The notes: generated from the letters alone by a model not told the origin. A stretch of DNA of 64,000 bases from Zoroaster sp. YZ-2022 (GCA_029582265.1 CM055817.1:59583152-59647151); one strand, 5' to 3'; shown: positions 13,466 through 61,191, numbered from the stretch's first letter. Program-made: numbers and translations.

Positions 13466-13800
13466 ACATGAACCTCCATCAAACACAGTCTTGGGGATTT
13501 CATTGAATCTCCCACCGAAAACGGGGGTAAACCACTACGCATGCGTCGATTTGTTATGCCAGCGCGACCTACATCTTTGGTGCGCACGCGCATATACAAC
13601 AACGGACTGCCGTACAGTTGTAGATCAGTGAACACTGATGATTTTATTTCGAAATCTTGCGAGAGATTCCGTGAGAGTCCGGCTACGCGCATGCGCAATC
13701 TTTATCGCTACAGCGCATGAAAAGCGGTAACCGCTTTCGTTTATCTACGGTTTTTTCATCAACCGTCATCTGGGTGAAATCCACCATTATACACTTTTAA

Positions 13801-15057
13801 TTGTCTAAGAACAATTACTTGATTATTATGGATACGGCTGAAACAGCCGATGTTGTAGACAACAGGATGAAAAGTGCAAAAAATACCAGATCTACACGAA
13901 CAAACACAACCGCATGTACGACTAATGTTAATGCATGTAAGCCTAATGCAGCAGTCGGTACTAACGTAACCGCCATGGCCGCAGGCAGAAACAACGAACA
14001 GTGTACAGAAACTATACCAGGGAGTTCCAAGGAAACACCCACAAAAACAAAACAACCTCCCTCCCGTAAACTTAAAGAAAATGAGGATAAGGGCTTTCTG
14101 TCCAAGATCTAAAAACTGGAAGCAATGTTGCAACTACAGGCGACGAACGCACAGAATTTCCAGAACATGGTTATGGGGTCAATGAATGCAGGCATGGGCC
14201 TGTGTGATTATCACGCTGACGGTAGTTTTTCGTCAAGCTACGGCGGCTACGCTGACAGCGTTGAGTCGCTGGACACTGGTACCGGTAACGTCAATAGTGA
14301 TCACCTCGGCTCTCAATCTCATGGACTAATGGCCAATGCAGATACAGAAGATGGTACCACGGCCACGGGGGACAAAGAGCAAGGATTTGCTAAAAGATTT
14401 ACTGTCCCGTCCAGTGTGGTGGGTAATCCAATTAATGACGATGTAGCAAATAGCTTATCTTTTCTCATGAAGGAGAAACTTGAGGACAAACACATGTCCG
14501 ATACTGCCAACAAGTATCAATGCCCAAGCAACTGTGAGGCTTTGGTGATACCGAAAGTAAACCCACAAATATGGGACAACATCACGGCAAAAACCCGTTC
14601 AAGGGACTTGAAGTTACAGAGAATTCAGAAGCCCCTTATTAAAGGCATCACAGCTTTGGCTCAAGCGTGTGAATCAGTGGGTTTGACAACCGAACAAGAG
14701 GATGGCCTTGCATTGTTAGCATCGGCTAACTTTGAAATTAATTGTCTTCGCAAGGAACTCATTCGGCCAGACCTAATCCAGAAATATTCACACTTGTGCA
14801 AACCATCGACCAAGGTCACGCAAATGCTTTTTGGTGATGATCTGGGAAAACAATTTAAAGAGCTCCAAGAGGAGCAGAAAGCAACTGTTGGTGTGATGCG
14901 TTTTGCTCGAACGCAGAGAGGGAACTATTACTCTTACCATGGAGGTCTTCCTCCATGCTCTTACCAAGCTCATGGATACAATAACATGAACCTCATGAAT
15001 AAACGCTTTCAAGCTGCTGGCTGGAAAATGGTGGTGGTGCTGGAAATGTTTTTTTAG
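13801..15057 (+). pseudogene. DIRS gag-like ORF with one in-frame stop
   Basis: A single frame runs from the ATG at 13,801 to 15,057 and is broken only by TAA at 14,110-14,112, after which the same frame continues (next Met at 14,125). The first third is rich in Thr, Asn, Lys and Ala. The remainder has a helix-rich stretch with CESVGLTTEQEDGLALLASA and FGDDLGKQFKELQEEQ, typical of DIRS gag proteins just upstream of RT. No zinc knuckle was seen. About 418 codons if the stop is ignored. Confidence 0.75.
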
Positions 15058-15199
15058 GCGGACAGTACAACATAAAAAACAGACAGCTTCAACAACGCTT
15101 CCGAAACCAAACCAGGCCAAACCAACGGAAACAGTTCGGTGTGATGAACACAGCCGCAAACCCGACCAAGAAGTCGACATCGACCTAACCATGGCTGAT

Positions 15200-16507
15200 A
15201 CTATGACCAGCCCTACCGCAGGTGAGGTAGGTCTTTCAAAGTTGTTTGTAAACAATTTTGGATCTTGGATCTCTCATTAATCAATTTATTGATTATAAAC
15301 ATTTCAAAATGGATACGTTTGAAACTGCAAAGAATTTAGTGCAGACGAATTGCTACATGGCCTCACTTGACCTTAAAGATGCCTACTATTCTGTACCTAT
15401 TGCGGTAGAATCTAGGAAACTACTTAAGTTTAAATGGAATAATGCATTATACCAATACAAAGCTCTACCAAACGGATTGAGCTCAGGCCCACGCATTTTT
15501 ACAAAGATTTTGAAGCCGCCCTTTTCAAGGCTGCGGAGCATGGGACACATAATAACTGGATATATCGATGATACATTGATTGTAGCACCCTCTAAAGAGG
15601 AAGCTGAACGATCTATTCACCTTACAGCCCAAACCTTTGGAAAAATTGGATTTCATCATCCATCCCACAAAGTCTGTGTTTATACCACGACAAAGCATTG
15701 AGTACTTGGAATTTAATATTAATTCGACACAAATGAAAATTTACCTGCCAGACACAAAGAAACAAGAACTTAAAGAGGTGTGCCAGTCCTTGTTGGACAC
15801 AAACAAGCCCACAATAAGACATGTGTGCAATGGTGATAGGCAAACTCATAGCCTCTTTCCCAGCTGTACAGTATGGCCCATTAAATTACAGGCAGTTGGA
15901 AAAAGATAAAACAATGGCTTTGAGTGCTAATTGTGGCCACTTTGACAGACACATGCATTTATCTGTACTTTCCGAAATGGAACTACGTTGGTGGATTGAT
16001 AATGTGTGCCAATCATTCTCTTGTATTTGTCATGGAAAACCTGATGTTGTACTTGCATCTGATGCATCGGGTAAAGGATGGGGGCAACCAATGGTTCCAC
16101 CCACATTGGAGGGCGCTGGAATTCCAGTGAAAGTGAAAGAGCAAGGGAAAATCAGATCAATTATCTGGAACTCTTAGCGGCTTTTCTTTGCTCTGAAATC
16201 CTTCTGTGGGAACATGCAGAATGTTCATATAAAGTTAAACTTGGACAACACCACAGCCGTAGCTTACATAGCACACATGGGTGGTATTAAATCTGAGGAT
16301 TGCAATTCCCTGGCAAAGCAGTTGTGGAGCTGGTGTATAGAGAGATCCATTTGGGTTTCAGCAGCTCACCCACCTGGTGTACAAAACACGGTGGCTGACA
16401 GAAAATCTCGAGAATTTCAGGAGGAAACAGAGTGGATGCTAAATAAAGAAGCAAATTATGGCAGGATTTTGATAGACCAGAGATTGATCTCTTTGCATCT
16501 CGATTAA
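15200..16507 (+). pseudogene. DIRS reverse transcriptase and RNase H, frameshifted
   Basis: RT motifs lie at 15,258-15,701: CYMASLDLKDAYYSVP (block A, first catalytic Asp), ALPNGLSSGPRIFTK (block B) and GYIDDTLIV (catalytic YIDD). The frame then shifts near 15,637-15,700. RNase H follows in two frames: LASDASGKGWG, LELLAAF and DNTTAVAYIAHMGG, ending with the DIRS-type HPPGVQNTVADRKSREF at about 16,370-16,415. The stretch between gag and RT looks shortened, because the conserved upstream linker (near 15,220, VGLSKLFVNNF) meets the RT block sooner than expected. At least two frameshifts make it non-functional. Confidence 0.88.
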
Positions 16508-16568
16508 ACTCACAGATCCACGATATGTATCATGGAAACCAGGCCCAGAGGCAGAGGCCATTGACGCT

Positions 16569-17800
16569 TTGTCCATGAACTGGGAATCATTGACTTTTTA
16601 TGCTTTCCCTCCATTTTGTATGATTGGACAGAAAATTACTGCAGACATAGCAGAAGGAATTCTAGTAGTTCCAAAGTGGCCAACACAGTCTTGGTTTCCG
16701 CAATTGCTTAACATGTTAGTGCAGGAACCATTGAGATTGCCTAAATCAAGCACCCTCTTGACACAACCTGTTTCAGGGCTCTGCCACCCACTTAATGACA
16801 AATTGGAACTTATTTGTTGCAGGTTGTCAGGAGATCCATTGAGAGTACAGAATGCTACAGATATCATCCTGTCATCCTGGCGGCATTCAACTAGGAAACA
16901 GTACAATGGGTACATTGAACGATGGCTTAACCTTTGCCGTATCAGGAAACGTAATACATTGCAAGCAGATGAAGTTCAGATTGTAACTTTTTTAACGGAG
17001 CTTTATGAGCTCGGACTCAGCTATAGTTCACTTATAAATGTTGCACGTAGTGCACTATCTTCCTTTGTTGTGTTGGAGGGGGGTGCAACAGTGGGAACAC
17101 ACCCCTTAATCACACGATTCCTGAAAGGTGTTTATACTCTCAGGCCGCCAGCACCCCAATACAGTTTGGTATGGGATGTAAAAACGGTATTTGACTACTT
17201 ACGCAAGTTATCTCCAGCCGTCACACTTTCATTGAAAGATTTAACTTTGAAACTTGTTATGCTACTCGCACTTGTCACTGCTCAAAGGACTCAAACTCTA
17301 CATAAACTACGTTTGGACAGTTTGCAGCTTAAAGCAAGTACAGCAGTTTTCATAATCGGGAATCCTGTGAAGCAAAGTCGCCCAGGCAACACAGGTCTAA
17401 CTGTCTAGCTTATCCTGCAGATAGGAGACTATGTGTGTACACATACTTAAAACACTACATAACTAGGACTGAAATCTTCAGAAAACAAGGGAGTTCAAAG
17501 GAACATCAGCTTTTGATCAGTTACAAACTCCCGCATTCTGCGGTCAGTAAGGACACAATTGCTTGATGGATAAATGTTGTCATGTGTCAGGCTGGAGTGG
17601 ATACATCGGAATTCAAAGCACACTCAACTCGCACAGCTGCTACGTCAACGGCTAATAAACTTGGACTACCGATCTCAGATATATTAAAGACAGCAGGATG
17701 GTCCTCAGAGACCACTTTTCAGAAATATTACAACAAACCTAGCGTTGAGTCCCAAAATTTGGGATGCGCTATAATTGCTGCCTCCAGTGTTAAACAGTGA
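16569..17800 (+). pseudogene. DIRS tyrosine recombinase (phage-integrase fold), broken
   Basis: 16,569-17,408 carries the N-terminal SAM-like core-binding part (WRHSTRKQYNGYIERWLNLC) and the start of the catalytic domain with the first Arg in LVTAQRTQTLHKL. After stops and a shift near 17,400-17,580, the rest follows at 17,582-17,800 with the H-x-x-R box (AHSTRTAATSTANK) and the nucleophile Tyr in TTFQKYYNKPS. The R-H-R-Y tetrad is therefore recognisable but split across frames. The enzyme would integrate the circular cDNA of the DIRS element. Confidence 0.9.
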
Positions 17801-18320
17801 ACTATTTATTTTCAAACCGATGTGTTTAAATAGTGTTGGACAGGGTTCCATCACAGATGCAATGATGAATATTTTCCATATTGCTAAGTACTTCGTGGGG
17901 TACTTCACATAGTATACTTGCCATTAATGTTATTTGGTGATGAACAAAATATTGTGACTATGTTATTTGGTGTTGAACAACATATTATTACTATTTCAAG
18001 TTTGTATTAAACAACATGTACTTGCTTCTCAACGTTTGATATGAGAAGAAATTTAGTTGAAGTTCCTAATGGAGTTAAACATTTGTTTGACTGTTTGGTT
18101 TGACCATTTGGTCAATGTAGTTACACTGTCGTGTCAAGGGAATATTTTAATAAATGTTACAGGAACAGTAATATTATCTTCAAGAAATTGCTTTATTTAC
18201 TTGCAGTTTCTTCCTATTTTCATAGGCCTTGCTGGACACTTTTGATCTAGATATGAGGTCAGATGTCTTTCAAGTCTCACGGAATCTCTCGCGAGATTTC
18301 AAAATAAAATGAAAGGATTA

Positions 18321-18576
18321 AATGAGAACTTACCTGTTTGAAATTTAATCCTGATTTTATGAGAAAGGGCGAGAGAGAGATTACGTGCCCACCTCTCCCT
18401 CCCTTATCTCTCTAATCTCAGGACAAGTTCTCATTTACTAGTATGGGGTACTTCATCAGACCTCATATCTCATTTAAAATATGACTGCGCATGCGCGTAG
18501 CCGGACTCTCACGTAATCTCTCTCTCGCCCTTTCTCATAAAATCAGGATTAAATTTCAAACAGGTAAGTTCTCATT
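18321..18576. repeat. DIRS-related inverted-repeat remnant with splice-donor ends
   Basis: Arms at 18,321-18,387 and 18,510-18,576 are inverted copies and abut the right end of the DIRS element. They resemble its ends (attttat...gagagagattacgtg) but are a different subfamily, so this may be a solo end pair or the internal complementary region of a second element. Each arm ends outward in CAG|GTAAGT, a consensus 5' splice site, and TGCGCATGCGC lies between them at 18,486-18,496. Confidence 0.7.
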
Positions 18577-18801
18577 TCGTTGCTATCAATTTTAAGAATA
18601 GTCAGACAAGTATTCACCAGTCTGAATTTGTAAACAGTTCAAAACAATTCTCGTTGTATTAAATACGAATTTTGTGTTTTCCCAACGAATACATTTTCAC
18701 TATTTAAAAAACTTAAACTTTCAAACAATGGTTGTTTTATGCATTGTATCTCAGATAGTGGGCAGACAATTATGCCAATAAATTATTACCAGTTAACTTA
18801 C

Positions 18802-18862
18802 CTTCTCCGTTGCATGGTACACACATACAGAACACAACCAGCATTCCTAAAATCCAACCCAT
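18802..18862 (-). CDS. Orphan first coding exon with signal peptide (second gene)
   Basis: On the minus strand ATG at 18,862 opens MGWILGMLVVFCMCVPCNGE, a short N region, a hydrophobic core and a small-residue end typical of a secretory signal peptide. The exon then ends after one extra base at GAAG|gtaagt (consensus donor, phase 1). An in-frame upstream ATG at 18,904 would add 14 mostly polar residues; the inner ATG makes the better signal peptide. A TATA-like 'ttttTAAGG' lies upstream at about 19,005. The phase 1 exit is the phase used by CUB and LDLa exons, so the gene could be a relative of the receptor upstream, but no following exon was recognised before the window ends at the left. The DIRS element would lie in its first intron. 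Confidence 0.6.
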
Positions 18863-18909
18863 TCTGCAGTTTTTATTCGAAGCATCAAGACAAAAATCTC
18901 TCATCGATA

Positions 18910-20575
18910 AACTGAAATCATGAGTCGATCTCCTGTCATACAGTAGGCCTACGTGTTGTCAAGTACAGCTTGATACTACCCACAATTTACTGTTTGCTCA
19001 TCCTTAAAAAGGCGCGCACACAGTTGTTGATTCTGGTATATCCAGTATACGTGACAACCGTCAAGAGCGCGCTCACCAAGACTTCATCAACCAATCGCAA
19101 CAAAGCAATGAGAGATGCACAGCATCAATTATTGTCATGATAATGTTACAACAATAATTGGAATTGACTGGGATGTTTGATGTCATCATCAACTTCACAT
19201 TAAGTGAGTAATTAAATTGACATTAAGTCATTTTGTATCGAATTTAATAAGTAATTAAATATTTCCTGAGTACAATTCTTTACTTTACAGCTCTATGAAA
19301 TTGGCTCATGGATATAGAGGCAACCAGCTCAATGTGACCAGCCTTTGATGGTCCCAATACAAACTGTTGCATGTTGCGCATGTAAGCGCTTTGTATCAGA
19401 CGTGTACGTACGCTCTTGTGTTATCAAATACATGGTTGAAGCAGTTTCTAAATGTGGCTTTCTATCCTAGCGTGCGCGCATTGGTAGTACAAACATTATT
19501 GTTGCTACTTCTGGTTCCTAAGCTGTCTTAACGCTATGTAATTGAACCCAAATTCCAGAAAAGCCAGAAATTGAATAAGATTTTGCGTCTTTACAACACA
19601 TACGTTAAAGGCAAGTCCCAAGCTGCTTAATTTCTTGCGCAAATTCTTTAAAAAATGGGTGGTCAATGCATATCCAATGGTCTTCTGATGATCGTTGGAG
19701 CCAACACGTGCGAATTGAAGTGGCCGTGGTTTATGTTAGAATTACGTCACAGTTACCAACGGGACAAGTAACGTCGTTTCGGTCCATTGCGTACTGAAAA
19801 TTATACACAAGAGTGCAAGCTGGCCTAGTTCTTAGTAATGATGGACATTATAATTTGTCCTTGTATAATACACATTGTATCCATCTCTTATGTAGTTTTA
19901 TATAAGTTTTAAAAAAAATACAGGCCTACTCAATACATACGAATGACAATGAACGAGTCATTGTGCATTTGTGTGCGCATAATGTGCTTATTTATTTCAC
20001 GTACTCGAATTACATACACTGACAATCATTAGGAGTAGCTATAAATTCAATCTCAAAACTTGCTTAGGGTGCACTCCGCTAAAATATGCGCCTAGCTGTT
20101 ATGCCCTCAATATTTTCTGAAAAATTTAAGATTTGAGGCTCATATATTAAAGACGGACTGTGTAAAAATGGTCCAATAACATGACCTGGGGGTCCTTGAC
20201 TTCCAAATTTCAGTATTTTGGACACATTAGGCCTTGAAAAAAATGGTTATAATTTGGATGCTTTTCAGCGTGGACGTTTCCATTAGTGTAGATGGTGGTT
20301 TCCATTGAGATGAGAATAACTCGATGGGCCTCTGGACTATCCACATTAAATTGAGAATAAAATGTTTTTAATGTCTTTTAGTTTTGAAATTTGAAGATTA
20401 CTAAGTATCTTTTAATGATTTTTAAAAATATATTTTGTATTTAGCATTGGTTGCTATGGGAGTATATTTAGTGGGATACACCCCTCGGCTTCTTGTCAGG
20501 ACAGACGTCGTTGGACACAATGAAAAAAAGAGATTACCTTTGGGCCATTTTGTACGATTTTAAACTCTTCACTTG
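18910..20575. other. Intergenic 5' flank of the orphan exon
   Basis: No coding region, RNA gene or named repeat was recognised. It presumably holds the promoter of the minus-strand gene that starts at 18.86 kb. Confidence 0.5.
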
Positions 20576-20982
20576 AATGGAAATGGAGCAAATATGTGAC
20601 AATCACTGCTTTGTGTAAACGGCGCCCTCTTTAGGCCACACACGGAGCCTCCTTAACCATTTTGTAACAGCTATTATGTATAATAATACGTTACTTTTCA
20701 CTAAATCTAATTTTAACCTCTTTTTGTGCAAAATTTCAAAACAGTTTATAATAAAACACGTGCAAGTTTCCGTGCTCAAATAATTACAAAATATACTAAA
20801 ATTTGTACTCAACTAAGATAGATTGGGTGTCTGACAAGCACCTAACATTTCTTGTTTACTTAATCCGTGTGTATAAGGCCAATAAATAAGTCTCTAGTTT
20901 CTGATCTCCGCGCGCGTCGTCTCAGACCCGCGTGTCGGCATTTTTAGTTCCATAGTTTGCTATGGAACAATGTCAAATAGAG

Positions 20983-21022
20983 CTTTTTGTTTGTTTGTTT
21001 GTTTGTTTGTTTGTTTGTTTGT
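20983..21022. repeat. (TTTG)n microsatellite
   Basis: About ten uninterrupted 'tttg' units. Confidence 0.95.
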
Positions 21023-22426
21023 GTTTTCATTCAAAACAATGTAAACTAAACAGAGGCTGGAAGTGAAAATAGTCTGGTGCTTTTGTTCTATGAGATTTAC
21101 ATTACTATTGTCATCTGGTATACAAGGAATCTGACGAAGATGGCTGCTGTGTGATCAAGGTATACTGCAGCCAAAATTGCTGGATCAATTGGAATTCTGC
21201 TGTGCTGTGTTTTAAACGACTTTTTTACACAGTGGTATGAACTTTTGCCAGAGTTGTGCAGCCTCTCTTAGCCACCATACTTTGTATATGGGTATTTGGT
21301 CTGACTCCAATGTAACATGTATCATTAAAAAAAATAATAACAAACAAATTAAAAAAATTAAATAAAAAATGCGTCACCGCACCGATTTTGAAGTCAACCT
21401 ATGACCAGAATCCGGAAACGTTTTTGTTGGCTTAAGTAGAATTAAAGATACTTTAAAATTACGTAAATTTACAATAATTTTTAATAAATATAAACAACTA
21501 AATGGTTGTGCATAATACGTTTTCTTCTGTAAAATGGCATGTAGAAATGTGTGGAAATGTAAACGTATTCTTCTGTGTATATTTTGTTGCTTCAATGATT
21601 GAATAAAGTCAGTTTATATACACTGGAAATGCTTCCCTGTTGTATCAATAACAACCTCCTTTCATTACATATCGATCATGCCTTTTCCTATATCTTAGGA
21701 GTTTTTTTACCTGAAAAAGGAGATTTCCATTAAAGATTTGAAATAGCTCTCATTACTTTAATGGAAATAGAGCAGCTAGGCTTGACTGGTGCCAATCGCT
21801 GCTTTACGTAAACAGCGCCCTCTTTAGACCACATACAGAGCATCCATGACCATTTTGTAAAAGCTATTGTGTATAATAATACGAAACCTCTTTTTGTGCA
21901 AAATTCGAAAATGGCTAAACATGTGAACATTTCCGTGCTCGAGTAATTGCAAAATATACTAAAATTTGTAAGCAACTAACATAGATACGGTGTCCGACAA
22001 ATGCAAAACCTAATATTTCTTGTTAATCCGTGCGCTGTTAAAGGTGTTCTTTTACGTTAATGTATGATTAATATGTACTTTTAAAATTACGTAAATTTAC
22101 AACAATAAATATGAATTTAAAATGAATAAATATAAACCGCAAAATTGTGGTCGTGCATAAAAGTTTTTCTTTTTGAGAATGTGTGGAAATGTAAACAAAT
22201 TATTCTTCTGTACATGCTGGAGATGATGTAATGTTGTTGCTTTAATGATTCAATAAAGTCAGTTTATATACAAACAGGAATTACTTCCTGTTACATCTTA
22301 TTCTGTCACCAACCTGATCCTCTCATTCCAAATCATCCATACCTTTCCTATTTTGTGTAAAATCTTGCCGAGTATGAGTAGTTTTTCCCAAAAAAATGTT
22401 TCCATCGGCCATTCTGTAAGCTTTTA

Positions 22427-22755
22427 GTGGGGTGCCATGGTCGAGCAGTTTAGTGCATCGGATTTGTGTCCTGTTGTCTGAGTCGTCAGAGTGTGTGGGT
22501 TCGAAGCCTTGACGCGACCATGGTGCTTGTGTCCTTGAGCAAGACACTTTACCATAATTGCTGCATGCGAGGGCCGAATTTAACCTATCCACAGGGGATG
22601 TACAAGCCAGTGCATGCTTAGTGCCGGTACCAAGCCCGGATAAATGTGAGGGTTGCGTCAGGAAGAGCATCCGGCGTAAAACTTATGCCAAATCAAATAT
22701 GCGGACCATGATCCGCTGTGGCGACCCCTAACGGGAGCAGCCGAAAGAGGACAAC
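22427..22755 (+). mobile_element. tRNA-derived SINE with perfect 16-bp target duplication
   Basis: The 329-bp insertion is flanked by ATTCTGTAAGCTTTTA at 22,411-22,426 and 22,756-22,771. The head is like a class II (long variable arm) tRNA: A box 'tggtcgagcagtttagtgc' and B box GGTTCGAAGCC. A middle part with 'ccttgagcaagacacttta' and a LINE-like tail 'ctgtggcgacccctaacggg' follow; that tail resembles 3' ends shared by RTE- or L2-mobilised SINEs. The perfect duplication argues for a fairly young insertion. Confidence 0.88.
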
Positions 22756-23149
22756 ATTCTGTAAGCTTTTAAATAGATGAAACCTTTCACTTAGTAGATG
22801 GAGACAATATGATTGGCTGGTGGCAATCACTGCTTTGTGTAAATGGTGCCCTCTTTAGGCCACACAAGGATCCTCCATGTCCATTTTGTAAAATCTATTG
22901 TGTTTAATAATAAGTAACTGTTCACTAAATCTAATTTCAACCACTTTATGTACAAAATTCCAAAATGGTTAATAAAACACGTGCTCAATTAACTATAAAA
23001 TATTCTAACATTTGTAAGCAACTAACATAGATTCGGTGTCTGACAAGCACCTAACATTTCTTGTTTACTTAATCCGTGTACTGTTAAATATACATTAACT
23101 TGAATAATTGAATAAATATAAACATCGAAAATGTGGACGTGCATAACAG

Positions 23150-23155
23150 TTTATT
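23150..23155 (-). promoter_or_regulatory. Candidate polyadenylation signal of the receptor
   Basis: TTTATT on the plus strand reads AATAAA on the minus strand, about 110 bp beyond the stop codon at 23,264. Other AT-rich hexamers are nearby, so the site is only a candidate. Confidence 0.4.
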
Positions 23156-23263
23156 TGTGCAGAATGTGTGGAAATGTAAACGCTTTCTTCTGTACATACC
23201 ACTATTATACTTGATTCTCATTCAATCCACAAATTAGTTCAATGCAATCAATGTACACTACAT

Positions 23264-58746
<35,483 letters not shown>

Positions 58747-58749
58747 CTG

Positions 58750-59165
58750 CATGGAGAAAATATGTTGTAAAAGTATCCGTGTACAGCTGTTTCATTTGTG
58801 TGTCTCAGACCCGAGTCAGATTTGAGTTTCGATGTACATTGTACAATGACTAGGAATCAGACTCGACCATTGTAACAAGTGTCGACCCTTGCTTGGGACT
58901 GTGACACAGGAATCGACCCTTGATATTCGGTGATGGAATCGACACTTGGTAATCGGGGCATCTACATTGACAGATCAGGGAAGGGGGGGGGGGGGGGCTA
59001 AGGGGGCTGTAGCCCCCCCTAAAATCGTTAAAAGAAAATTTAAAAAGGAGAGACTGTGCTTTGTTTTTCTCTCCCTTTGATTATTTCATTGTAATTTTTG
59101 TAGTACTGAAAGATAATTGTTTTTGATTCTCAGCACCCCCCAAAAATGTTCTGGATCCGCCCATG
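58750..59165. other. Upstream intron or flank, no gene
   Basis: Contains repeats of 'tcgaccctt' (58,863-58,925) and a poly-G run at 58,981-58,998. No further exon recognised. Confidence 0.5.
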
Positions 59166-59166
59166 A

Positions 59167-61075
59167 TCTAAGACAGACCAAACATAATGTAAAAGACATA
59201 CAAGAATGATATCAACCAGTTTGAACTGGAATGAACTAAACCAGAAAATCGTGTTTTTTCGCGACTGAAAGCTGATAACGACTGGCGAAAATTTTAATCA
59301 CCTAACTCTGGTAAAATTTTCAACATTTATAAACTAGACTCTTCATAGATAGGCCCTAGTTTATATAGGCTACATATTTCATACTTCAAATATGTGGCAA
59401 CATCGTCCGGTACCTCGACGGACATCGGGGGTGGGGGAGGGTGGGAAAGGGTGGCACTTTCCCCCAATTTAGAAAAGGTCCTGATTTGCCTCCACTTTTG
59501 AATCAAAATGTAGCATTGAATAGTTTTTACCAGTGGAGTTAATGATTCTCTAAAACTAAATAAAATATTCTCTAAAACTGGCCCAAGATTTCCTAAAATG
59601 TTCCAAAATGCCCACACTTTATTTCCGTTAGGGCAAATTTGCCCAATTAGTGTCCAATTAGACAGTGTTTAAAGTGACACATTTTCAAATGTTTCTAAAT
59701 TTTGTTCACGAATTTGTTTGTTTTTGTACAAAAAGGATTTCCCTTCAAACAAAATGTACCAAACATCTCTTATCAATATTTGTTTTTAATTTGATAATCA
59801 TGCAGAACATGTCAATGCCCACACTTAATTTCCGTTAAGGCAATTATGTAAAGTTACCTTTATATAATTATTTCTCAATAATTAGCAGATAATAAATGTC
59901 AAATATTCAAGTTTGTAAGACATGTTTCTTTATTGTCATGCATCTTAAATAGGCTTGGGTGTTTTTCAGTATCCGAGAAGTCACCGAAATATATCTTTTA
60001 ACCAAAAATCCCGAAGGATTTTTACTTTACCAAAATACTACCAAATTCGGTTTTTAAAAGAACACCACGTTTCTTTCGTCTCCAGCTGTAGTCTGTATAA
60101 AAATCATCGAACTATTTTATTTTCAAAAAAAAGCATTAGTTTTTGAGTGCCGGATTAAGAAATTTCGCCGCCCAGAGTGGGGCAATATATCCTGACAATC
60201 GAGGCTTACTTTCACTGGTCCGCAGTCACTGAGAAACTAAAGGGTTTCCGTTACGATCATGCAAGCCCCTAATTTTGTGGTTAAGAGACTCAATAAAATT
60301 ACACTTTATAAGTTTACATTGCTCACAAGAGCTTTCTGAGTGCAAAAGTGGGCCTCAGACCCTACGCCATGAGTTCGCTTCGATCGCTGGTTCGCTGGTT
60401 TCAATTTGCACCTCCCCCACTTTAAAAATCATTCCGCCGCCGTCGAACTGAATAGTATTAATCTTCTCAGCTTCATTAAGCCTTACACAATATACATCAA
60501 TCTGAATACGTCTGCATGGTATACAGTTCCCTTATTATAGCCATAACGGTTGTCACATCACCAGCAGTACATATAATTAATTGTCAACTCCAGTAATGAG
60601 TTTCGTGGAGCGCTCGTCTTGCTTGATGACTGTTAGCCAGTAATAAAACAATCCATTCAACTGTTGATATAAATTATGTGATACAATCAAAATGCTATAA
60701 GCGAGCCGATTACCAAGGGCAACCATTGCGTTAATTGATAAACAGAAGACCTTAAAATTGGCTGATTGTGACAAAATGTGCACAAAAAGTACCAATGCAC
60801 AAAATTCCAAGCTATTCTTCCAAGTGATAACCATCTGGACACAACCAATTTGTATTGCATTATAAGGGCATCTACAACAGCCCAAAGACAATGCAAAAGA
60901 CATGCAAATTGGTATCAACCAATTTGAACTTGAATGAACTATAGACAGTAAATAAGAATAATGGTCTAGTACCAAGACACCTTTATAATCAGCCTGATAC
61001 TCATATAATTATGCATTCACAGTACATAACATATTGTGATACACACGTGTAGTCGTGTACAGTTTATGATCAGCC
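59167..61075 (-). repeat. R1 repeat copy, inverted relative to the left end
   Basis: The reverse complement of 279-5,475 minus the insertions there. It provides the empty sites for the 525-bp MITE (near 61,010) and the long-inverted-repeat element (near 59,840). It lacks about 350 bp present in the left copy, jumping from 'ttaaccacaaaatt' to the 'aggggcttgca' block. Confidence 0.85.
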
Positions 61076-61114
61076 CGAATAACTTCAAACATAAATTTGC
61101 TTTGGTATATTATA

Positions 61115-61118
61115 ACAC

Positions 61119-61190
<72 letters not shown>
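61115..61190. repeat. (AAT)n microsatellite
   Basis: About 25 uninterrupted units at the left boundary of the adjacent pearl/Helentron-like element. Confidence 0.97.

Positions 61191-61191
<1 letters not shown>

Larger units (their letters stand above)
13641..18310 (+). mobile_element. DIRS-like tyrosine-recombinase retrotransposon, decayed
   Basis: About 4.67 kb. Terminal inverted repeats at 13,641-13,676 and 18,275-18,310 match over 36 bp with two differences (ATTTTATTTCGAAATCTTGC at the left end). Between them, in order on the plus strand, lie a gag-like frame, an RT plus RNase H region and a tyrosine recombinase, the order and gene set of DIRS1-group elements. These use YR-mediated integration of a circular intermediate rather than a DDE integrase. 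Several stops and frameshifts show it is inactive. A TGCGCATGCGC palindrome, a close match to the NRF-1 site, lies at 13,687-13,697 beside the left end. Confidence 0.92.
20580..23260. repeat. Three diverged direct copies of the receptor's downstream flank
   Basis: A block containing 'ggcgccctctttaggccaca' (or 'agcgccctctttagaccaca') and 'aaatatactaaaatttgta' recurs at about 20,580-20,870, 21,750-22,030 and 22,775-23,075. Each is followed by a second block with 'gtgtggaaatgtaaac' and, in two copies, 'caataaagtcagtttatata' (about 21,370-21,640, 22,075-22,280, 23,090-23,200). The third copy ends directly at the receptor stop codon (23,264), so the repeated DNA includes the receptor's 3' UTR or flank. 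Confidence 0.75.

Noticed and set aside
13241..13631. Frames of 76 and 106 codons left of the DIRS element
   Set aside because: They cover the 16-bp tandem repeat and low-complexity DNA, with no start context or domain.
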